From Actinomycetaceae bacterium (GTDB taxonomy: Bacteria > Actinomycetota > Actinomycetes > Actinomycetales > Actinomycetaceae), in the NCBI GenBank assembly GCA_030538185.1, contig JAUNUK010000004.1, positions 124,001 through 188,000 on the forward strand: a stretch of DNA of 64,000 bases, read 5' to 3'. The translations under genes were made by a program, and so were the position numbers. The notes below the pieces were generated by a model. It saw only the letters and a list, made by a program, of their open reading frames with translations, was not told the DNA's origin and ran no database searches. Shown in pieces: positions 1-11,202 of the stretch (within the stretch, counting starts at the first letter, position 1; every line of letters begins with the position of its first letter).

Positions 1-2876
1 TCTTCACCCTGAAGCAAACACAGCGTCCGACCACCACACAAGCTAACGCTTACTATGACTACGCCTGGCATGGCACCGCTGTTAGCGGCCTGTCCACAAA
101 AGCTGCTGAGGTCAACGCCTTGACCCAGGCGGCGGCAACATCGACCGAGGGCGACGCACAGCTGTTGAATGCGGCGACGCAATTGGCCATTTGGCACTAC
201 CGCGAGGGCCTAGATGTGTCTTCGGTCAGGGCTTCTGGGGTTACCACTGCTGCACGAGCTTCTCAGGTGGTGGCCAAGGCACAGTCCCTCATCGCACAGG
301 TTGACGCCCAGGCTGCTGCTGGCACCCTGCCCACTGTGACCGCGATTTCGGCAATTCCTGGCGAGATGACCGGCGATGGCCACGGTGGTTGGAAAGCCAG
401 TGTCCGGGTATCAGGAATCTCTACCAAGGGTGTTATAGATTCCGATCTCCCTGCAGGTGTCACCCTTCTTGATGACCAGGGCAGGTCCCTTACAAAAGGT
501 TCACAGATAACGATCCCCAGCACCGTCAGCATTTCGATCTCCAAAGATGCCGCCCCGGGCACGGCTCAGGTCATGATTAAGGGCAGCAACCCTAAGGCGT
601 GGTCTGTGCCGTGGCTTTCACTTTATGACATCACTAACGCTGTCTCCTGGGCAAGCGACCTCGTTGTGCCTGTCGATTTAGGGTACTCGACCTTCATGTA
701 CCACTGGTTTGGCCCTTCCATTCCGACCATTCCTCCGACTACGCCGCCTACAACTCCTCCCACGACCCCACCCACGACCCCACCAACAACTGAACCCACC
801 ACGCCCGAGCCGACGACTCCCACGCCGCCCTCGCCGCCTACAACCCAGCCCACAACACCTCCCACAACGCCCACCCCTGACCCGGAGGATCCACAGGACC
901 CCAGCAATCCCCCTGTTCCTGGGAAAAATGTCACCCTGACCTTGGTGAACACTCCGATGCGCCCGGCAAATCAGGGCGCCCAGGCCTCTGGCACCCAGAT
1001 ATTGACATACTCCTGTGAGGCCGGCAATGCGAAGGTCTCCAACTCTGTTGAGATTGCAGCAAACGCTTTTGCGACGGTGGACGTCCCTAAGAACGGCACC
1101 TGCAGCGTCAGCACCAAGGCGAAGGATTCCTCCATCCAAGACCTGCGTTGGAGGATTGGAACGACAGAGACGAATGACGACATTGCGACCTTTGTGACAG
1201 CCGCGGACACCAGGCTTGAGGTCCGCCCTGCACTAATACCAAGTGACGCACAACTGGTCATCCGTAAATCCAATGTCGGCGCCAATTCTTCCGACAAATA
1301 CGGCAACGTCTCCTTGACCTTTGAATGTAAGTCCTGGTTCTACACTTGGAAGGGTTCGGCCTCGCTAAACCCCCGATTTGACGGCGAATACGCCTTCTTC
1401 TCACAGGTCCCGCAAAACGCCCAATGCACCATCACCGAGGATTCAAGCACAGCCCTGCACAACGGCACCTTGCCCTCGGTCACCTTCGGTGGAGCCGCCA
1501 AAAAGACCGGAGCCCTATCCGGGTCTTTTGCGACCTCGTCAAGCCGGACAATAGTTCAGGTCACAAATGCTTATGGCGCGGTCACCCCAATATTTTCCGA
1601 GGGCGGTGTGGTTCCGACGACACCTCCCACGACTCCGCCGACAACGCCACCAACCACGCCCCCGACGACGCCTCCTACGACGCCGCCCACTGGGGATCCA
1701 ACTCCCGACCCAACAACTCCTCCAACAGGTGAGAAATCCTTACTGACCTTCGTTAACTCGCCCATGCGTGCCGCCAACCAAGGCGCCACGAGCTCGGGGA
1801 CACAGGACATCATCTACTCCTGTGAGCTAAATACCGAGAAAGTCACAGGCACTGTCAGGGTTGCGCCCAATGCCTCCACCTCCGTTGAGGTTCCCACGCG
1901 CTCCATTTGCACGGTGACCACCCAGCCCCTAGATGGTTCAAAACAGGACGTCAACTGGAGAATGGGGACCACCCAGATACAAAATGAGCACGCAGTATTC
2001 CTGGTTGCACGGGACTCGACGCTAGAGGCCAGGATCGCCCAGATTCCTAATAATGCACAGCTGGTGATCCGCAAGGTGAACCACGGTTCTGAGGCCGATC
2101 AAAAACTGAGCAACATCTCTTTGAATGTTGAGTGCAAGACCTGGTGGTACGGGTGGAAGGGCTCTGCATCCCTCAGCCCCCGTTTCAACGGCGAGTACGC
2201 CTACTTTACGGGCATCCCCAAGGGCTCCAACTGCACTATCACCGAGGACAAGGCCAGTGCCGAACTGGGCGGAACCTACCCACGTGTAAGCTTTATGGGC
2301 GCCAAACAAACCGGTGATTTCTCGGGTACCTTCACCCTTGGAACAGGCAGCAACACTGTCACCTTAGTCAACCTGTATGGCACTCAGGGCAGCGAGTTCA
2401 CCTTCACGGGCCCGCCGCCTACGCCTCCCACGACACCGGTCACGCCACCAACAACCCCGGTCACGCCTCCCACGACCCCGGTGACGCCACCAACAACCCC
2501 GACGACCCCACCCACGACGCCTCCGCCCTCGGGCAAGGCAACCGTGAATCTGGAAGCCCGGATACTTTCAGCCCAACCCTTGTCGTCGAAGGTCTTGAAA
2601 TTCGACCTCGTGTGCCTCAGTCCCACGGGTGAAAAATCCAAGCACAATGCCTCGCTGCGGCCAACCTATGCCGGGCAACGCGATGCCAGCTTTGAGGTTG
2701 CTGCGGGGTCCACCTGTACGCTCACTCAAGATTCTTGGGCAGCCTGGGAGATCTTCACCTCGCTCAATACGAACTACACGGGTCAAGGTGTGACCTACGT
2801 GTCGAAGTGGAAGGCCGAAGTTCAGGTCCCCACCCAGGGCAGCGTGGACATCGTATCCACGAACACGTATCGATAA
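1..2876 (+). CDS. Thioester-domain (TQXA) surface adhesin with Pro/Thr linkers, 5'-partial
   Basis: The reading frame is open to the left edge, so the true start lies outside; an internal TTG at 120 is not the start. Near nt 177-194 the protein reads TQLAIWHY, matching the TQxAIW signature at the end of Gram-positive thioester domains, which can bind host surfaces covalently. Three Pro/Thr-rich linkers (about nt 720-900, 1610-1735, 2410-2530) built on PTTP units separate Cys-containing beta-rich modules. The modules starting near 925 (TLVNTPMR) and 1740 (TFVNSPMR) are near-duplicates resembling DUF5979 repeats; a shorter third module ends at VSTNTYR. No LPXTG signal, membrane segment or basic tail follows, which is odd for such an adhesin: it may be released, bound through a partner, or C-terminally truncated. 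Family call is inference from motifs; surface location is likely. Confidence 0.8.
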   Translation, partial: FTLKQTQRPTTTQANAYYDYAWHGTAVSGLSTKAAEVNALTQAAATSTEGDAQLLNAATQLAIWHYREGLDVSSVRASGVTTAARASQVVAKAQSLIAQVDAQAAAGTLPTVTAISAIPGEMTGDGHGGWKASVRVSGISTKGVIDSDLPAGVTLLDDQGRSLTKGSQITIPSTVSISISKDAAPGTAQVMIKGSNPKAWSVPWLSLYDITNAVSWASDLVVPVDLGYSTFMYHWFGPSIPTIPPTTPPTTPPTTPPTTPPTTEPTTPEPTTPTPPSPPTTQPTTPPTTPTPDPEDPQDPSNPPVPGKNVTLTLVNTPMRPANQGAQASGTQILTYSCEAGNAKVSNSVEIAANAFATVDVPKNGTCSVSTKAKDSSIQDLRWRIGTTETNDDIATFVTAADTRLEVRPALIPSDAQLVIRKSNVGANSSDKYGNVSLTFECKSWFYTWKGSASLNPRFDGEYAFFSQVPQNAQCTITEDSSTALHNGTLPSVTFGGAAKKTGALSGSFATSSSRTIVQVTNAYGAVTPIFSEGGVVPTTPPTTPPTTPPTTPPTTPPTTPPTGDPTPDPTTPPTGEKSLLTFVNSPMRAANQGATSSGTQDIIYSCELNTEKVTGTVRVAPNASTSVEVPTRSICTVTTQPLDGSKQDVNWRMGTTQIQNEHAVFLVARDSTLEARIAQIPNNAQLVIRKVNHGSEADQKLSNISLNVECKTWWYGWKGSASLSPRFNGEYAYFTGIPKGSNCTITEDKASAELGGTYPRVSFMGAKQTGDFSGTFTLGTGSNTVTLVNLYGTQGSEFTFTGPPPTPPTTPVTPPTTPVTPPTTPVTPPTTPTTPPTTPPPSGKATVNLEARILSAQPLSSKVLKFDLVCLSPTGEKSKHNASLRPTYAGQRDASFEVAAGSTCTLTQDSWAAWEIFTSLNTNYTGQGVTYVSKWKAEVQVPTQGSVDIVSTNTYR

Positions 2877-2903
2877 TCGCCTACGCCCGTTTCTTAGGAC
2901 ACA

Positions 2904-2946
2904 GTGACCCTTGCCACCACAGTTCGGCTGTAATGGCAAGGGTCAC
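2904..2946 (+). terminator. Stem-loop after the adhesin gene
   Basis: A perfect 13-bp stem, GTGACCCTTGCCA (2904-2916) with TGGCAAGGGTCAC (2934-2946), has a 17-nt loop and lies 28 nt past the adhesin stop, before purA. Only a short T-rich stretch (CAATTTAA) follows, so termination may be imperfect. Confidence 0.7.
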
Positions 2947-2963
2947 GTCAATTTAACGGCTAG

Positions 2964-4319
<1,356 letters not shown>

Positions 4320-4323
4320 AACT

Positions 4324-4410
4324 AGCTGACTGTATCGGTGGGGTGGTGAGTGTATCGCCCGGAACGCCTCCCACCAATACAGTCAAGACCCGACCGATAC
4401 AGTCAGCAAG
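4324..4410. repeat. Inverted-end repeat element, copy 1 of 3
   Basis: An ~87-bp element with ends AGCTGACTGTATCGGTGGG and CGACCGATACAGTCAGC, so the outer 13-15 bp are inverted repeats. It lies between the convergent 3' ends of purA and the next chemoreceptor gene. Its reverse complement aligns along its whole length with copies at 51362-51450 and 61314-61401, including the central word GGTGGGAGGCGTTCC. It encodes nothing obvious. It may be a small non-autonomous mobile element (MITE/REP type) that doubles as a bidirectional terminator. Confidence 0.85.
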
Positions 4411-4472
4411 GTGTAGACCCAAGCCAACACTGGGCGGGGTGGAGCGGACGCGCGTGCCGTAGCAGCGTGGGA

Positions 4473-6068
4473 TTATCGGCGGAAGGTGGCAAGTGAACCA
4501 GACAGGTGCGCGGCTTTTCCTGCCACGTCCTGTATCTCAGAGATCACCTCACCAATGATGTCTGTGGATTGTTCGACACCTGCAGCAATGCCCCGGGTGT
4601 TTTCGGCTATTGTTGAGGCCCCCAGCGCAGCCTCTTGGACCGAACGGCTCATTTCGTTAGTGGTTGCGGTCTGTTCTTCAACAGCGGAAGCAATGCTCAT
4701 CTGGAAGTCAGATATTTGTGCCACAACCGAAGAGATCTCAGCAATGGCATCCACGGCTGCTGATGTATCGGCTTGAATCTGGTCGATCCTTTGGGTGATG
4801 TCCTGAGTTGCCTTGCCGGTCTCTGCCGCGAGGTCCTTGACCTCCCCGGCCACAACCGCAAACCCCTTGCCGGCTTCACCAGCCCGAGCCGCCTCAATTG
4901 TCGCGTTCAAAGCCAAGAGGTTGGTCTGTTCAGCAATCGAATTGATGGCCTTTACAACCTCACCGATGTCATTGGAGGATTCACCCAGCTTTGCTACAAG
5001 CTCGTTTGTGTGCGCTGCGACCTCGGTTGCGCCCTGAGCGATCCTGGCAGCCTCATTTGCGTTGGTGGCGATTTCACGAATCGAAGCACCCATTTCTTCG
5101 GCACCTGCGGCCACTGTTTGAATGTTCACAGACACGTCATCTGCTGACTTTGCAACAAGACCTGCTCCCTCAGAATTTTCTGCCGCTGCCTGATTGAGCA
5201 TCCCAACTTTTATTACGACTTCTTTCACTGTTCCGGCTGTCACTTCAGAGGTTGTGGCAGCCTCTTCAATTGCTGACCGTAAGGCATGTTGAGAGGAGTT
5301 AAAGTGGGCTGCCATCGTATTCAGTTCATCGGTGCCGTTGACATCTACGTGGGCATTCAGATCGCCTGATGCCTGTTTTTCTAGGGCATCAACCATGGCT
5401 TTCGTTTTGCCCGTAACAGAACGAACAATCAGGACGCCCAGCCCAATAATCACAAGGGCACCTAGAACCATCCCTCCGCCACCGATGATCAAGCCTCCAA
5501 TGCGAATATTGGCAAGGTCTTGTGCTGCCCCAGTGATATAACTCGTCAGTTCTGCTTCAGACTTTGTCAGGTCTTCTTCATAGGCGGCAATCATCGAGAC
5601 ATTGCCTCCGGGTGAAGAATCCAAAACGTAGGATTGGAACTTGTCCACGTCTCCTCTACTTGCAGCCGGAAGCAGATTGCGGTTGCGTGACTCCTTTACC
5701 CATAGCTCACGTTTTTCCCAAAAATTTTGCAAAGAAGGGACAACCGTGAGTCCTTTACGATCAAGGATTTCTTGGTATGCGGCAGCTATCGCTTTATCAG
5801 ACTCCTCAAGGCGCTGCGCGTATGTGGCACGAGCATCCGCGAAGGAAACCATGTACAACAGGGAGATCCTATTGAATGCCTGTTCATTTTTAATAATCGA
5901 GATTTGCTTCGTGATGTGATCGGTGTCGACAACGTCCTCCATTTTCATCAGCGCCGACTTTAAGTTCAAGGCACCCAGAAGCCCAATAAGGAAGGTCAAA
6001 ACTACCGACACGACCACAAGGACAAAAATTTTTGTTTTGATGGACCAGTTTTCTTGCATTGTCTTCAC
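4473..6068 (-). CDS. Methyl-accepting chemotaxis protein
   Basis: Membrane chemoreceptor, 531 aa. Transmembrane helix 1 spans about residues 12-32, followed by an all-helical periplasmic-type four-helix-bundle sensor (to ~190), transmembrane helix 2 (~192-216), a HAMP domain, and a cytoplasmic coiled-coil signalling domain with the invariant tip [18 protein letters not shown]. It would relay ligand state to CheA/CheW, none of which are in the window. GTG at 6068, preceded by AAGGGG, is taken as start; an ATG nine bases inside is possible. The C-terminus (SGSLATFRR) has no CheR-tethering pentapeptide. The ligand cannot be told from sequence. Confidence 0.95.
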   Translation of the reverse strand: MKTMQENWSIKTKIFVLVVVSVVLTFLIGLLGALNLKSALMKMEDVVDTDHITKQISIIKNEQAFNRISLLYMVSFADARATYAQRLEESDKAIAAAYQEILDRKGLTVVPSLQNFWEKRELWVKESRNRNLLPAASRGDVDKFQSYVLDSSPGGNVSMIAAYEEDLTKSEAELTSYITGAAQDLANIRIGGLIIGGGGMVLGALVIIGLGVLIVRSVTGKTKAMVDALEKQASGDLNAHVDVNGTDELNTMAAHFNSSQHALRSAIEEAATTSEVTAGTVKEVVIKVGMLNQAAAENSEGAGLVAKSADDVSVNIQTVAAGAEEMGASIREIATNANEAARIAQGATEVAAHTNELVAKLGESSNDIGEVVKAINSIAEQTNLLALNATIEAARAGEAGKGFAVVAGEVKDLAAETGKATQDITQRIDQIQADTSAAVDAIAEISSVVAQISDFQMSIASAVEEQTATTNEMSRSVQEAALGASTIAENTRGIAAGVEQSTDIIGEVISEIQDVAGKAAHLSGSLATFRR

Positions 6069-6116
6069 TAGGACCCCTTAAGGTGATCGTGCGCTATCGT
6101 TTTGAAACCGCACTAC

Positions 6117-6293
6117 CTATTTGATATCAATCGACATTTTCACGATTTCATTAGCGGTTAATGGAACAAATCCAAAAATCATCTTCCATCCATTTTGTTC
6201 GGTGCGTGGAAAAAGGTCACGAACATACATGATGTTGATTTTGTCATTGACATCTAGGGGTACCGCGGGAAACACATGAGGGCCCACCCGCAT
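6117..6293 (-). CDS. Possible 58-aa protein or gene remnant
   Basis: A small open frame (ATG at 6293, TAG at 6117-6119) ends 48 nt upstream of the adjacent chemoreceptor. Its C-terminal part (VPLDVNDKINIMYVRDLF, later FGFVPLTANEIVKMSIDIK) looks like real protein rather than a shadow frame, but I do not recognise it. The ATG lies inside the hairpin that ends the upstream gene, and I see no good ribosome site. It may therefore be the surviving 3' end of a longer decayed gene. Coding status is uncertain. Confidence 0.3.
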   Translation of the reverse strand: MRVGPHVFPAVPLDVNDKINIMYVRDLFPRTEQNGWKMIFGFVPLTANEIVKMSIDIK

Positions 6294-6313
6294 ATAGCGG
6301 GCAGACCCTCATG
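6275..6313 (-). terminator. Stem-loop ending the lppM-like gene
   Basis: CATGAGGG (6275-6282) pairs with CCCTCATG (6306-6313), continued by CCCGC/GCGGG around a 5-nt loop. In the leftward direction it is followed by GTGTTTCCC, a weak T-tract. It lies about 70 nt past the stop of the leftward lipoprotein gene. Confidence 0.6.
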
Positions 6314-6380
6314 GATAACTATCAGGGATTACTGTCCGGTGTGTACCTAGTGGTTAGCCACCCGACTGCCCTGGCTATTG

Positions 6381-7313
6381 TCAATTTTGCGGCTGTCCTG
6401 GAGCTTCGCCAGGCATTTGGCCAGGTGTCCCATAGGGCTGTTGCGGGTAGGCACCCGGCTGTCCCGGCTGCATAGGCACCCCACCCGGCATCCCGGGTTG
6501 CATCCCCGGTTGGCCGGGCATTCCTTGTGGGTAGCCACCCGGCTGACCAGGCATACCACCAGGTGCCCCATAGGGCTGCTGGGGATAGCCACCCCCGGCG
6601 CCAGCGCCAGCGCCAGCGCCCTTCTTCTTACGCATGACCAACACCAGCACAATCGCCCCCGCGGCCACAACCACAATCAGGCCGACAATCAACCAGGTCA
6701 CCCAGCCCATACCGCCAGCCGAGCCACCCGAACCCCCGCCCAAAGCGGCACCAGACCCGGCAGGCGACACAACCTCAATGTCTTGCGAAGTGACCACAGT
6801 ATCGGTCCATGTGACCGTCCTGCCTTCTACTGTCCCGCCCTCGGGAGTCGCCGAGGTAATATCTTCAGGCATGGTGATAGCCATAGAGAAGGTGATCATG
6901 TCTTCCATGCCTTGCATTTCACCCATGGATTCGCTCAGGCCTTCACCGCCAGAGTTCTTCATGGCGAAAATCAGGTTGTCGCCGTCCTTCGTGACCCCCA
7001 TGCCTTCTGCGTCGTCTTGGAAAATCGCGCCTTTGGCTGTCATGCGGCATGCGAGGTTGCCGCCCTCGGAAATGTCTTCTATCGCAACATCAACTTCCCC
7101 ACTTTCAGGGGCGGGGAAATCGGACATCATTGCATTACAGTCAGCGCCTTCATCGCCCATCATTCCAACCATGTCCGCAGGGATGATCATGTCCATCGTC
7201 ATGACGCCGTTGCTTTCGTCTTGGACATCGATGGCCATCTTTATTTCGCAGCCCGCAAGGGCTATAACGACAGGCAGCAACAGCGCCGCCAAAAACTTCT
7301 TTGTGTGTTTCAT
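6381..7313 (-). CDS. LppM-like membrane-anchored lipoprotein
   Basis: A 310-aa product. The N-terminus is a lipoprotein signal (VVIALAGC, lipidated Cys at 22) followed by a Met/Asp-rich extracytoplasmic domain (23-205) that resembles the actinobacterial LppM (DUF3153) fold. A Gly/Ser linker leads to a transmembrane helix (~218-245), a basic stop-transfer KKK, an Ala-Gly hexanucleotide tract (nt ~6598-6621) and a Pro/Gly/Gln tail of YPQQPYG- and GMPGQPG-type repeats. The lipid anchor and downstream helix would tether both ends of the ectodomain. Start ATG 7313 has GAGGAGCC upstream. It is divergent from pckG. The motif word occurs at 6836 (PEGG) and 7061 (SEGG). The exact role is unknown. Confidence 0.8.
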   Translation of the reverse strand: MKHTKKFLAALLLPVVIALAGCEIKMAIDVQDESNGVMTMDMIIPADMVGMMGDEGADCNAMMSDFPAPESGEVDVAIEDISEGGNLACRMTAKGAIFQDDAEGMGVTKDGDNLIFAMKNSGGEGLSESMGEMQGMEDMITFSMAITMPEDITSATPEGGTVEGRTVTWTDTVVTSQDIEVVSPAGSGAALGGGSGGSAGGMGWVTWLIVGLIVVVAAGAIVLVLVMRKKKGAGAGAGAGGGYPQQPYGAPGGMPGQPGGYPQGMPGQPGMQPGMPGGVPMQPGQPGAYPQQPYGTPGQMPGEAPGQPQN

Positions 7314-7379
7314 GTTGGCTCCTCAAGAGAGATTGACGGGACAAGCAGACGCGTTCGCACATCTATTTTTATTTTACAG

Positions 7380-7454
7380 ATTGCCGAGGGCGAATAGTTG
7401 GCAATTGTTGCAGCCAATATTGGACCAGGTTCCAGGCAATCCGCCCTCGGAAAT
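7380..7454. repeat. Inverted pair of the 13-base word between lppM and pckG
   Basis: ATTGCCGAGGGCG (7380-7392) and CGCCCTCGGAAAT (7442-7454) are two full copies of the dispersed word in opposite orientation, 49 nt apart, in the intergenic region between divergently transcribed genes. They could pair as a stem in RNA or single-stranded DNA. No terminator-type T-run follows. Confidence 0.85.
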
Positions 7455-7594
7455 ACCCTTAAAGAAACAGGAACTGTGTTGCCTGCCACAATGGGACGTT
7501 GGCACCGGGAAATTTGGGCTCAGATGAGGGAGGATTAGCTTGTAGCCCAAGCGCTGGACGCGAAGGAAACCTACCGCCATAGGAGGCACATAGC

Positions 7595-9421
7595 ATGACC
7601 GTTACTGAGCAAGATGTGCGCGCTGCCGCACCAACGAATGCCCCTGAAGATGTTGTGACTTGGGTGGCCAAGATCGCCGAACTGACCAAGCCGAAAGCCG
7701 TGGAATTTTCCGACGGCTCGCAGGCTGAATGGGATCGCCTCACACAGTTGATGGTGGATTCTGGCATGTTCACCAAGTTGAACCCTGCAAAACGCCCCAA
7801 CTCTTTCCTGGCGCGTTCGCTGCCTTCCGACGTGGCTCGCGTGGAATCACGCACCTACATTTGTTCCGAAAAGGAAGAAGACGCAGGCCCGACCAATAAC
7901 TGGGCCGATCCGGTAGAGATGAAGAAGACCCTTATGGGTGTCTTTGACGGGTCCATGGTGGGACGCACCATGTATGTCATTCCCTTCTCGATGGGCCCCT
8001 TGGGTGGCCCGATTTCACAGCTGGGCATCGAGATCACCGACTCGCCTTACGTTGTGTGCAATATGCGCATTATGACCCGCATGGGTTCTGCCGCCATGGA
8101 CCTTATTGGGCAGGGTAAGCCCTGGGTGCCGGCCGTTCACTCTGTGGGCATGCCTTTGACCGAAGGTGTTGAGGACACCACCTGGCCTTGCAACGATGAA
8201 AAGTACATCACCCACTTCCCCGAGACCAACGAGATCTGGTCCTTCGGCTCCGGGTATGGCGGCAACGCCCTGCTGGGCAAGAAGTGCTTCGCACTGCGTA
8301 TTGCTTCCACCATGGCCAAGCGCGATGGCTGGATGGCAGAGCACATGCTGATCCTGCGTTTGACCAACACAAATACAGGCAAGCAGTACCACGTGACCGC
8401 CGCCTTCCCGTCTGCTTGTGGCAAGACGAACCTGGCCATGTTGCAGCCCACCATCCCCGGATACAAGGTCGAAACCGTGGGTGACGATATCGCTTGGATG
8501 CGTCCTGGCCCAGATGGTCGCCTGTACGCCATCAACCCCGAGGCCGGCTTCTTCGGTGTGGCACCAGGGACCTCGTATGACACGAACCCCATGGCCATGG
8601 ACACCATGAAAGAAAACTCCATCTTCACCAACGTGGCCCTGACTGATGACGGCGACGTGTGGTGGGAGGGCATTGATGGCCCCAAGCCTGCACACCTGAT
8701 CGACTGGCACGGCAACGACTGGACGCCTGAGTCCGGCGAACTGGCAGCACACCCGAACTCGCGTTTCACGGTGCCTGCCTCACAGTGCCCGATCATCTGC
8801 GAGGACTGGGAAGCACCTGCTGGCGTGCCGATTGACGCCATCTTGTTCGGTGGACGTCGCGCCACGAACGTACCCCTGGTTGCAGAACAGTACTCTGGCA
8901 CTCACGGCGTCTTCATTGGCGCAACCGTTGCCTCCGAACAGACCGCTGCTGCCGAAGGCGCTGTGGGCTCCTTGCGCCACGACCCCTTCGCCATGCTGCC
9001 CTTCTGTGGCTACCACATGGCTGACTACTGGGGCCACTGGATTGAGATGAGCAACAAGCTGGGCGACAAGTTCCCCAAGGTCTACCAGGTCAACTGGTTC
9101 CGCAAGGACGCCGACGGCAAGTTCCTGTGGCCAGGCTTCGGTGACAACTCTCGCGTCCTGGACTGGATCGTGCGTCGCGTTGCCGGCGAGGTCGAGGCCG
9201 TTGACGGCGTGACCGGTCGCTACCCGAAGTACGAGGACTTCAACGTTGATGGCATTGAGCTGACACAGGAAGACTGGGACAAGCTCTTTGCGATCGACAC
9301 AGCCGCTTGGAGTGCTGAAACGGATGAAACCGCCAAGTACTTTGAGCAGTTCGGCGATCACCTGCCCGCAGAGATCGCTGCTGAGCTCGGTAAACTGCGT
9401 GAGCGCATCGCTAAGGCGTAG
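7595..9421 (+). CDS. pckG: Phosphoenolpyruvate carboxykinase (GTP)
   Basis: Interconverts oxaloacetate + GTP and PEP + CO2 + GDP; cytosolic, in gluconeogenesis or, in fermenters, anaplerotic CO2 fixation. The 608-aa length is typical of the GTP class. Visible motifs are the substrate/Mn region [19 protein letters not shown], the kinase loop [12 protein letters not shown] with the reactive Cys, the metal-binding DDIAW, and [12 protein letters not shown]. The strong AGGAGG at 7580-7585 sets the ATG at 7595. A perfect hairpin plus T-run follows, so it is transcribed alone. Codon use is strongly biased to preferred codons, suggesting high expression. Confidence 0.98.
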   Translation: MTVTEQDVRAAAPTNAPEDVVTWVAKIAELTKPKAVEFSDGSQAEWDRLTQLMVDSGMFTKLNPAKRPNSFLARSLPSDVARVESRTYICSEKEEDAGPTNNWADPVEMKKTLMGVFDGSMVGRTMYVIPFSMGPLGGPISQLGIEITDSPYVVCNMRIMTRMGSAAMDLIGQGKPWVPAVHSVGMPLTEGVEDTTWPCNDEKYITHFPETNEIWSFGSGYGGNALLGKKCFALRIASTMAKRDGWMAEHMLILRLTNTNTGKQYHVTAAFPSACGKTNLAMLQPTIPGYKVETVGDDIAWMRPGPDGRLYAINPEAGFFGVAPGTSYDTNPMAMDTMKENSIFTNVALTDDGDVWWEGIDGPKPAHLIDWHGNDWTPESGELAAHPNSRFTVPASQCPIICEDWEAPAGVPIDAILFGGRRATNVPLVAEQYSGTHGVFIGATVASEQTAAAEGAVGSLRHDPFAMLPFCGYHMADYWGHWIEMSNKLGDKFPKVYQVNWFRKDADGKFLWPGFGDNSRVLDWIVRRVAGEVEAVDGVTGRYPKYEDFNVDGIELTQEDWDKLFAIDTAAWSAETDETAKYFEQFGDHLPAEIAAELGKLRERIAKA

Positions 9422-9454
9422 TGCTGCGTAGCCATTAGCTAATCCGCACATAAC

Positions 9455-9491
9455 CTGGGGCCCGGTCGATTGACCGGGCCCCAGAGTTTTT
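9455..9491 (+). terminator. Rho-independent terminator of pckG
   Basis: A perfect 13-bp GC-rich stem, CTGGGGCCCGGTC (9455-9467) with GACCGGGCCCCAG (9472-9484), has a GATT loop and is followed by AGTTTTT. It lies 34 nt past the pckG stop. Confidence 0.95.
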
Positions 9492-9524
9492 GATTGTGCA
9501 GCGATCCCTACACTCTTTGTAGAC

Positions 9525-11189
9525 TCAGACTGTGAAGCCTGAGAGGGTGCCACGCATATGGCTTGCGGTGTTAGCCAGTTGCCCGCTCTCTTGGCTCAAG
9601 TGTTCCAAGGGTTCGGTAGCACCGCTGGCTACCTCGGCATACTGTCCGATATTGGTTGCAATCTCGGCAGAACCCGTTGCGGCTTCTTGGACAGAGCGCG
9701 ACATTTCATTGGTGGTCGCAGTCTGTTCCTCCACCGCGGCAGCAATGGTGGTCTGGTAATCGTTGATTTGACCAATAATGTCAGCAATACGGTTGATGGC
9801 CTGCACAGCACCGTCCGTATCTGTTTGAATCGCAGAGATCTTGGTTGAGATCTCGTCGGTTGCCTTAGAAGTTTCAGCAGCTAGGTCCTTGACCTCGCCT
9901 GCAACGACAGCGAATCCCTTACCGGCCTCACCAGCGCGGGCCGCCTCAATAGTGGCATTCAAGGCAAGCAGGTTGGTCTGTTCGGCAATCGCGGTAATCG
10001 ACTTGATGACCTCGCCAATTTCTTTCGAAGAATCACCCAGTTTTCCAACCGTATCTTGAGTGGCTTCTGCTGCCTTCTTGGCATCTGCTGCAACGCGCGC
10101 TGCCTCATTGGCGTTGGTGGCGATCTCTCGAATGGAGGCACCCATTTGCTCAGCACCAGCAGCCACGGTTTCCACTGAACGTGAAACTTGTTCCGCAGCA
10201 GCTGCCACAACGCCCGCTTGGGCAGTGGAGTCCAGGTTCACTTGAAGTGCCTCATTTGAAGAGCCTTGGACTTGAGCTGCATGCCTTTCGAAGAATTCGG
10301 CACCGTTCTTGGCTTCTTGCAGAATATTTCCCAGCTTTTCTTGGGCTTGGGTCAGGGCCTCCACCATGTCTGAAATCTCATCATTTGATGTGACGGTTGC
10401 CCTGTATGTGAGATCCTGGTGTGACATGGCATCCAGAGCATTTTTCAGATCCTGAACGGACCTGTTCATACGACGAACCGCTCCAATCAGGTAGATGATC
10501 GCACCGGCTGCGCCCACGATGGCCATGAGCCCCACAATCCACATAATCACTTGCGCAGTTTTTGCCCCTGTCGAATAGGCATCAGTCGCCACATTGGACA
10601 TGGCCTCTTTGACTGCGTCGGCAGCTTTGATTGCCAGGTCGTACTCTTCCAGCATTTCACCGACCGACAAGTCCAGAGCTGCCTCGATGCTTTCAGGTGT
10701 GCCTTGACGAATAAGGTCACCGACCTTTGTACCCAGGGCGATGTATGTGTCAATCTCCTGGTTCATCTCTTTAACCAACTGCATATTCTCTGGTCGCAGC
10801 TGCCTGGCACCAAGCTCTGAGGTTATCGCGGATAGCTCTTCTTTTACTGCTTGGAGCTCGGCATAATCGGGGTTTTTCGCTGGGTCAACAGCATCCTTAC
10901 CCAGGAGATTCTTGGCCTGATGGGCAATCCTCAGTTCGGAAGAACCCATGCCCTTCAATCGAACCTCTAGCTGTCCTACCTGCTGGGTTACCTGGCGTGC
11001 CCGGTGTATCCCTTCCACCACATTGGCGTAACGGTTCATTCCAATAATGCCTGTTGTCAAGACAAGCAAGCCAATCAATATTCCGATAACCGATATGAGC
11101 GCAAACTTCGTCGCAATATTCATGCGCCTGCCTCTTTTACCGGAGCCCTTACTCTTATTTTGAAGGGTATTTACTGTTTCGATACTCAT
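9525..11189 (-). CDS. Methyl-accepting chemotaxis protein
   Basis: A 554-aa chemoreceptor. The N-terminal basic segment is followed by transmembrane helix 1 (~22-44), a helical sensor domain (~45-200), transmembrane helix 2 (~207-230), HAMP, and the MCP signalling domain with [18 protein letters not shown]. The ATG at 11189 (MSIETVNT) is preferred over an open extension to 11261 because GAAGGG precedes it and it starts just after the upstream gene ends. It follows another chemoreceptor by 13 nt, so the two are cotranscribed. The signalling halves of the two are nearly the same while the sensor halves differ, as expected after duplication with sensor divergence. Confidence 0.95.
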   Translation of the reverse strand: MSIETVNTLQNKSKGSGKRGRRMNIATKFALISVIGILIGLLVLTTGIIGMNRYANVVEGIHRARQVTQQVGQLEVRLKGMGSSELRIAHQAKNLLGKDAVDPAKNPDYAELQAVKEELSAITSELGARQLRPENMQLVKEMNQEIDTYIALGTKVGDLIRQGTPESIEAALDLSVGEMLEEYDLAIKAADAVKEAMSNVATDAYSTGAKTAQVIMWIVGLMAIVGAAGAIIYLIGAVRRMNRSVQDLKNALDAMSHQDLTYRATVTSNDEISDMVEALTQAQEKLGNILQEAKNGAEFFERHAAQVQGSSNEALQVNLDSTAQAGVVAAAAEQVSRSVETVAAGAEQMGASIREIATNANEAARVAADAKKAAEATQDTVGKLGDSSKEIGEVIKSITAIAEQTNLLALNATIEAARAGEAGKGFAVVAGEVKDLAAETSKATDEISTKISAIQTDTDGAVQAINRIADIIGQINDYQTTIAAAVEEQTATTNEMSRSVQEAATGSAEIATNIGQYAEVASGATEPLEHLSQESGQLANTASHMRGTLSGFTV

Positions 11190-11202
11190 GTGTCTATTCC
11201 CT

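Noticed and set aside
831-841. CGCCCTCGC and similar (3509, 3660, 25331, 52565, 61545) as word copies
   Set aside because: They miss the last G of the core and lack the AT-rich extension, so they were not counted.
623-952. Gly/Val-repeat frames opposite the adhesin linkers
   Set aside because: GGVVGGVVG is simply the reverse reading of PTTP repeats.
6598-6621. GCCAGC hexanucleotide tract as a phase-variation switch
   Set aside because: A six-base unit keeps the reading frame, so changes would only alter the Ala-Gly linker length.
6378-7527. Two long plus-strand frames opposite the LppM-like gene
   Set aside because: They are shadows of a gene with a clear lipoprotein signal and membrane helix; their composition is not protein-like.
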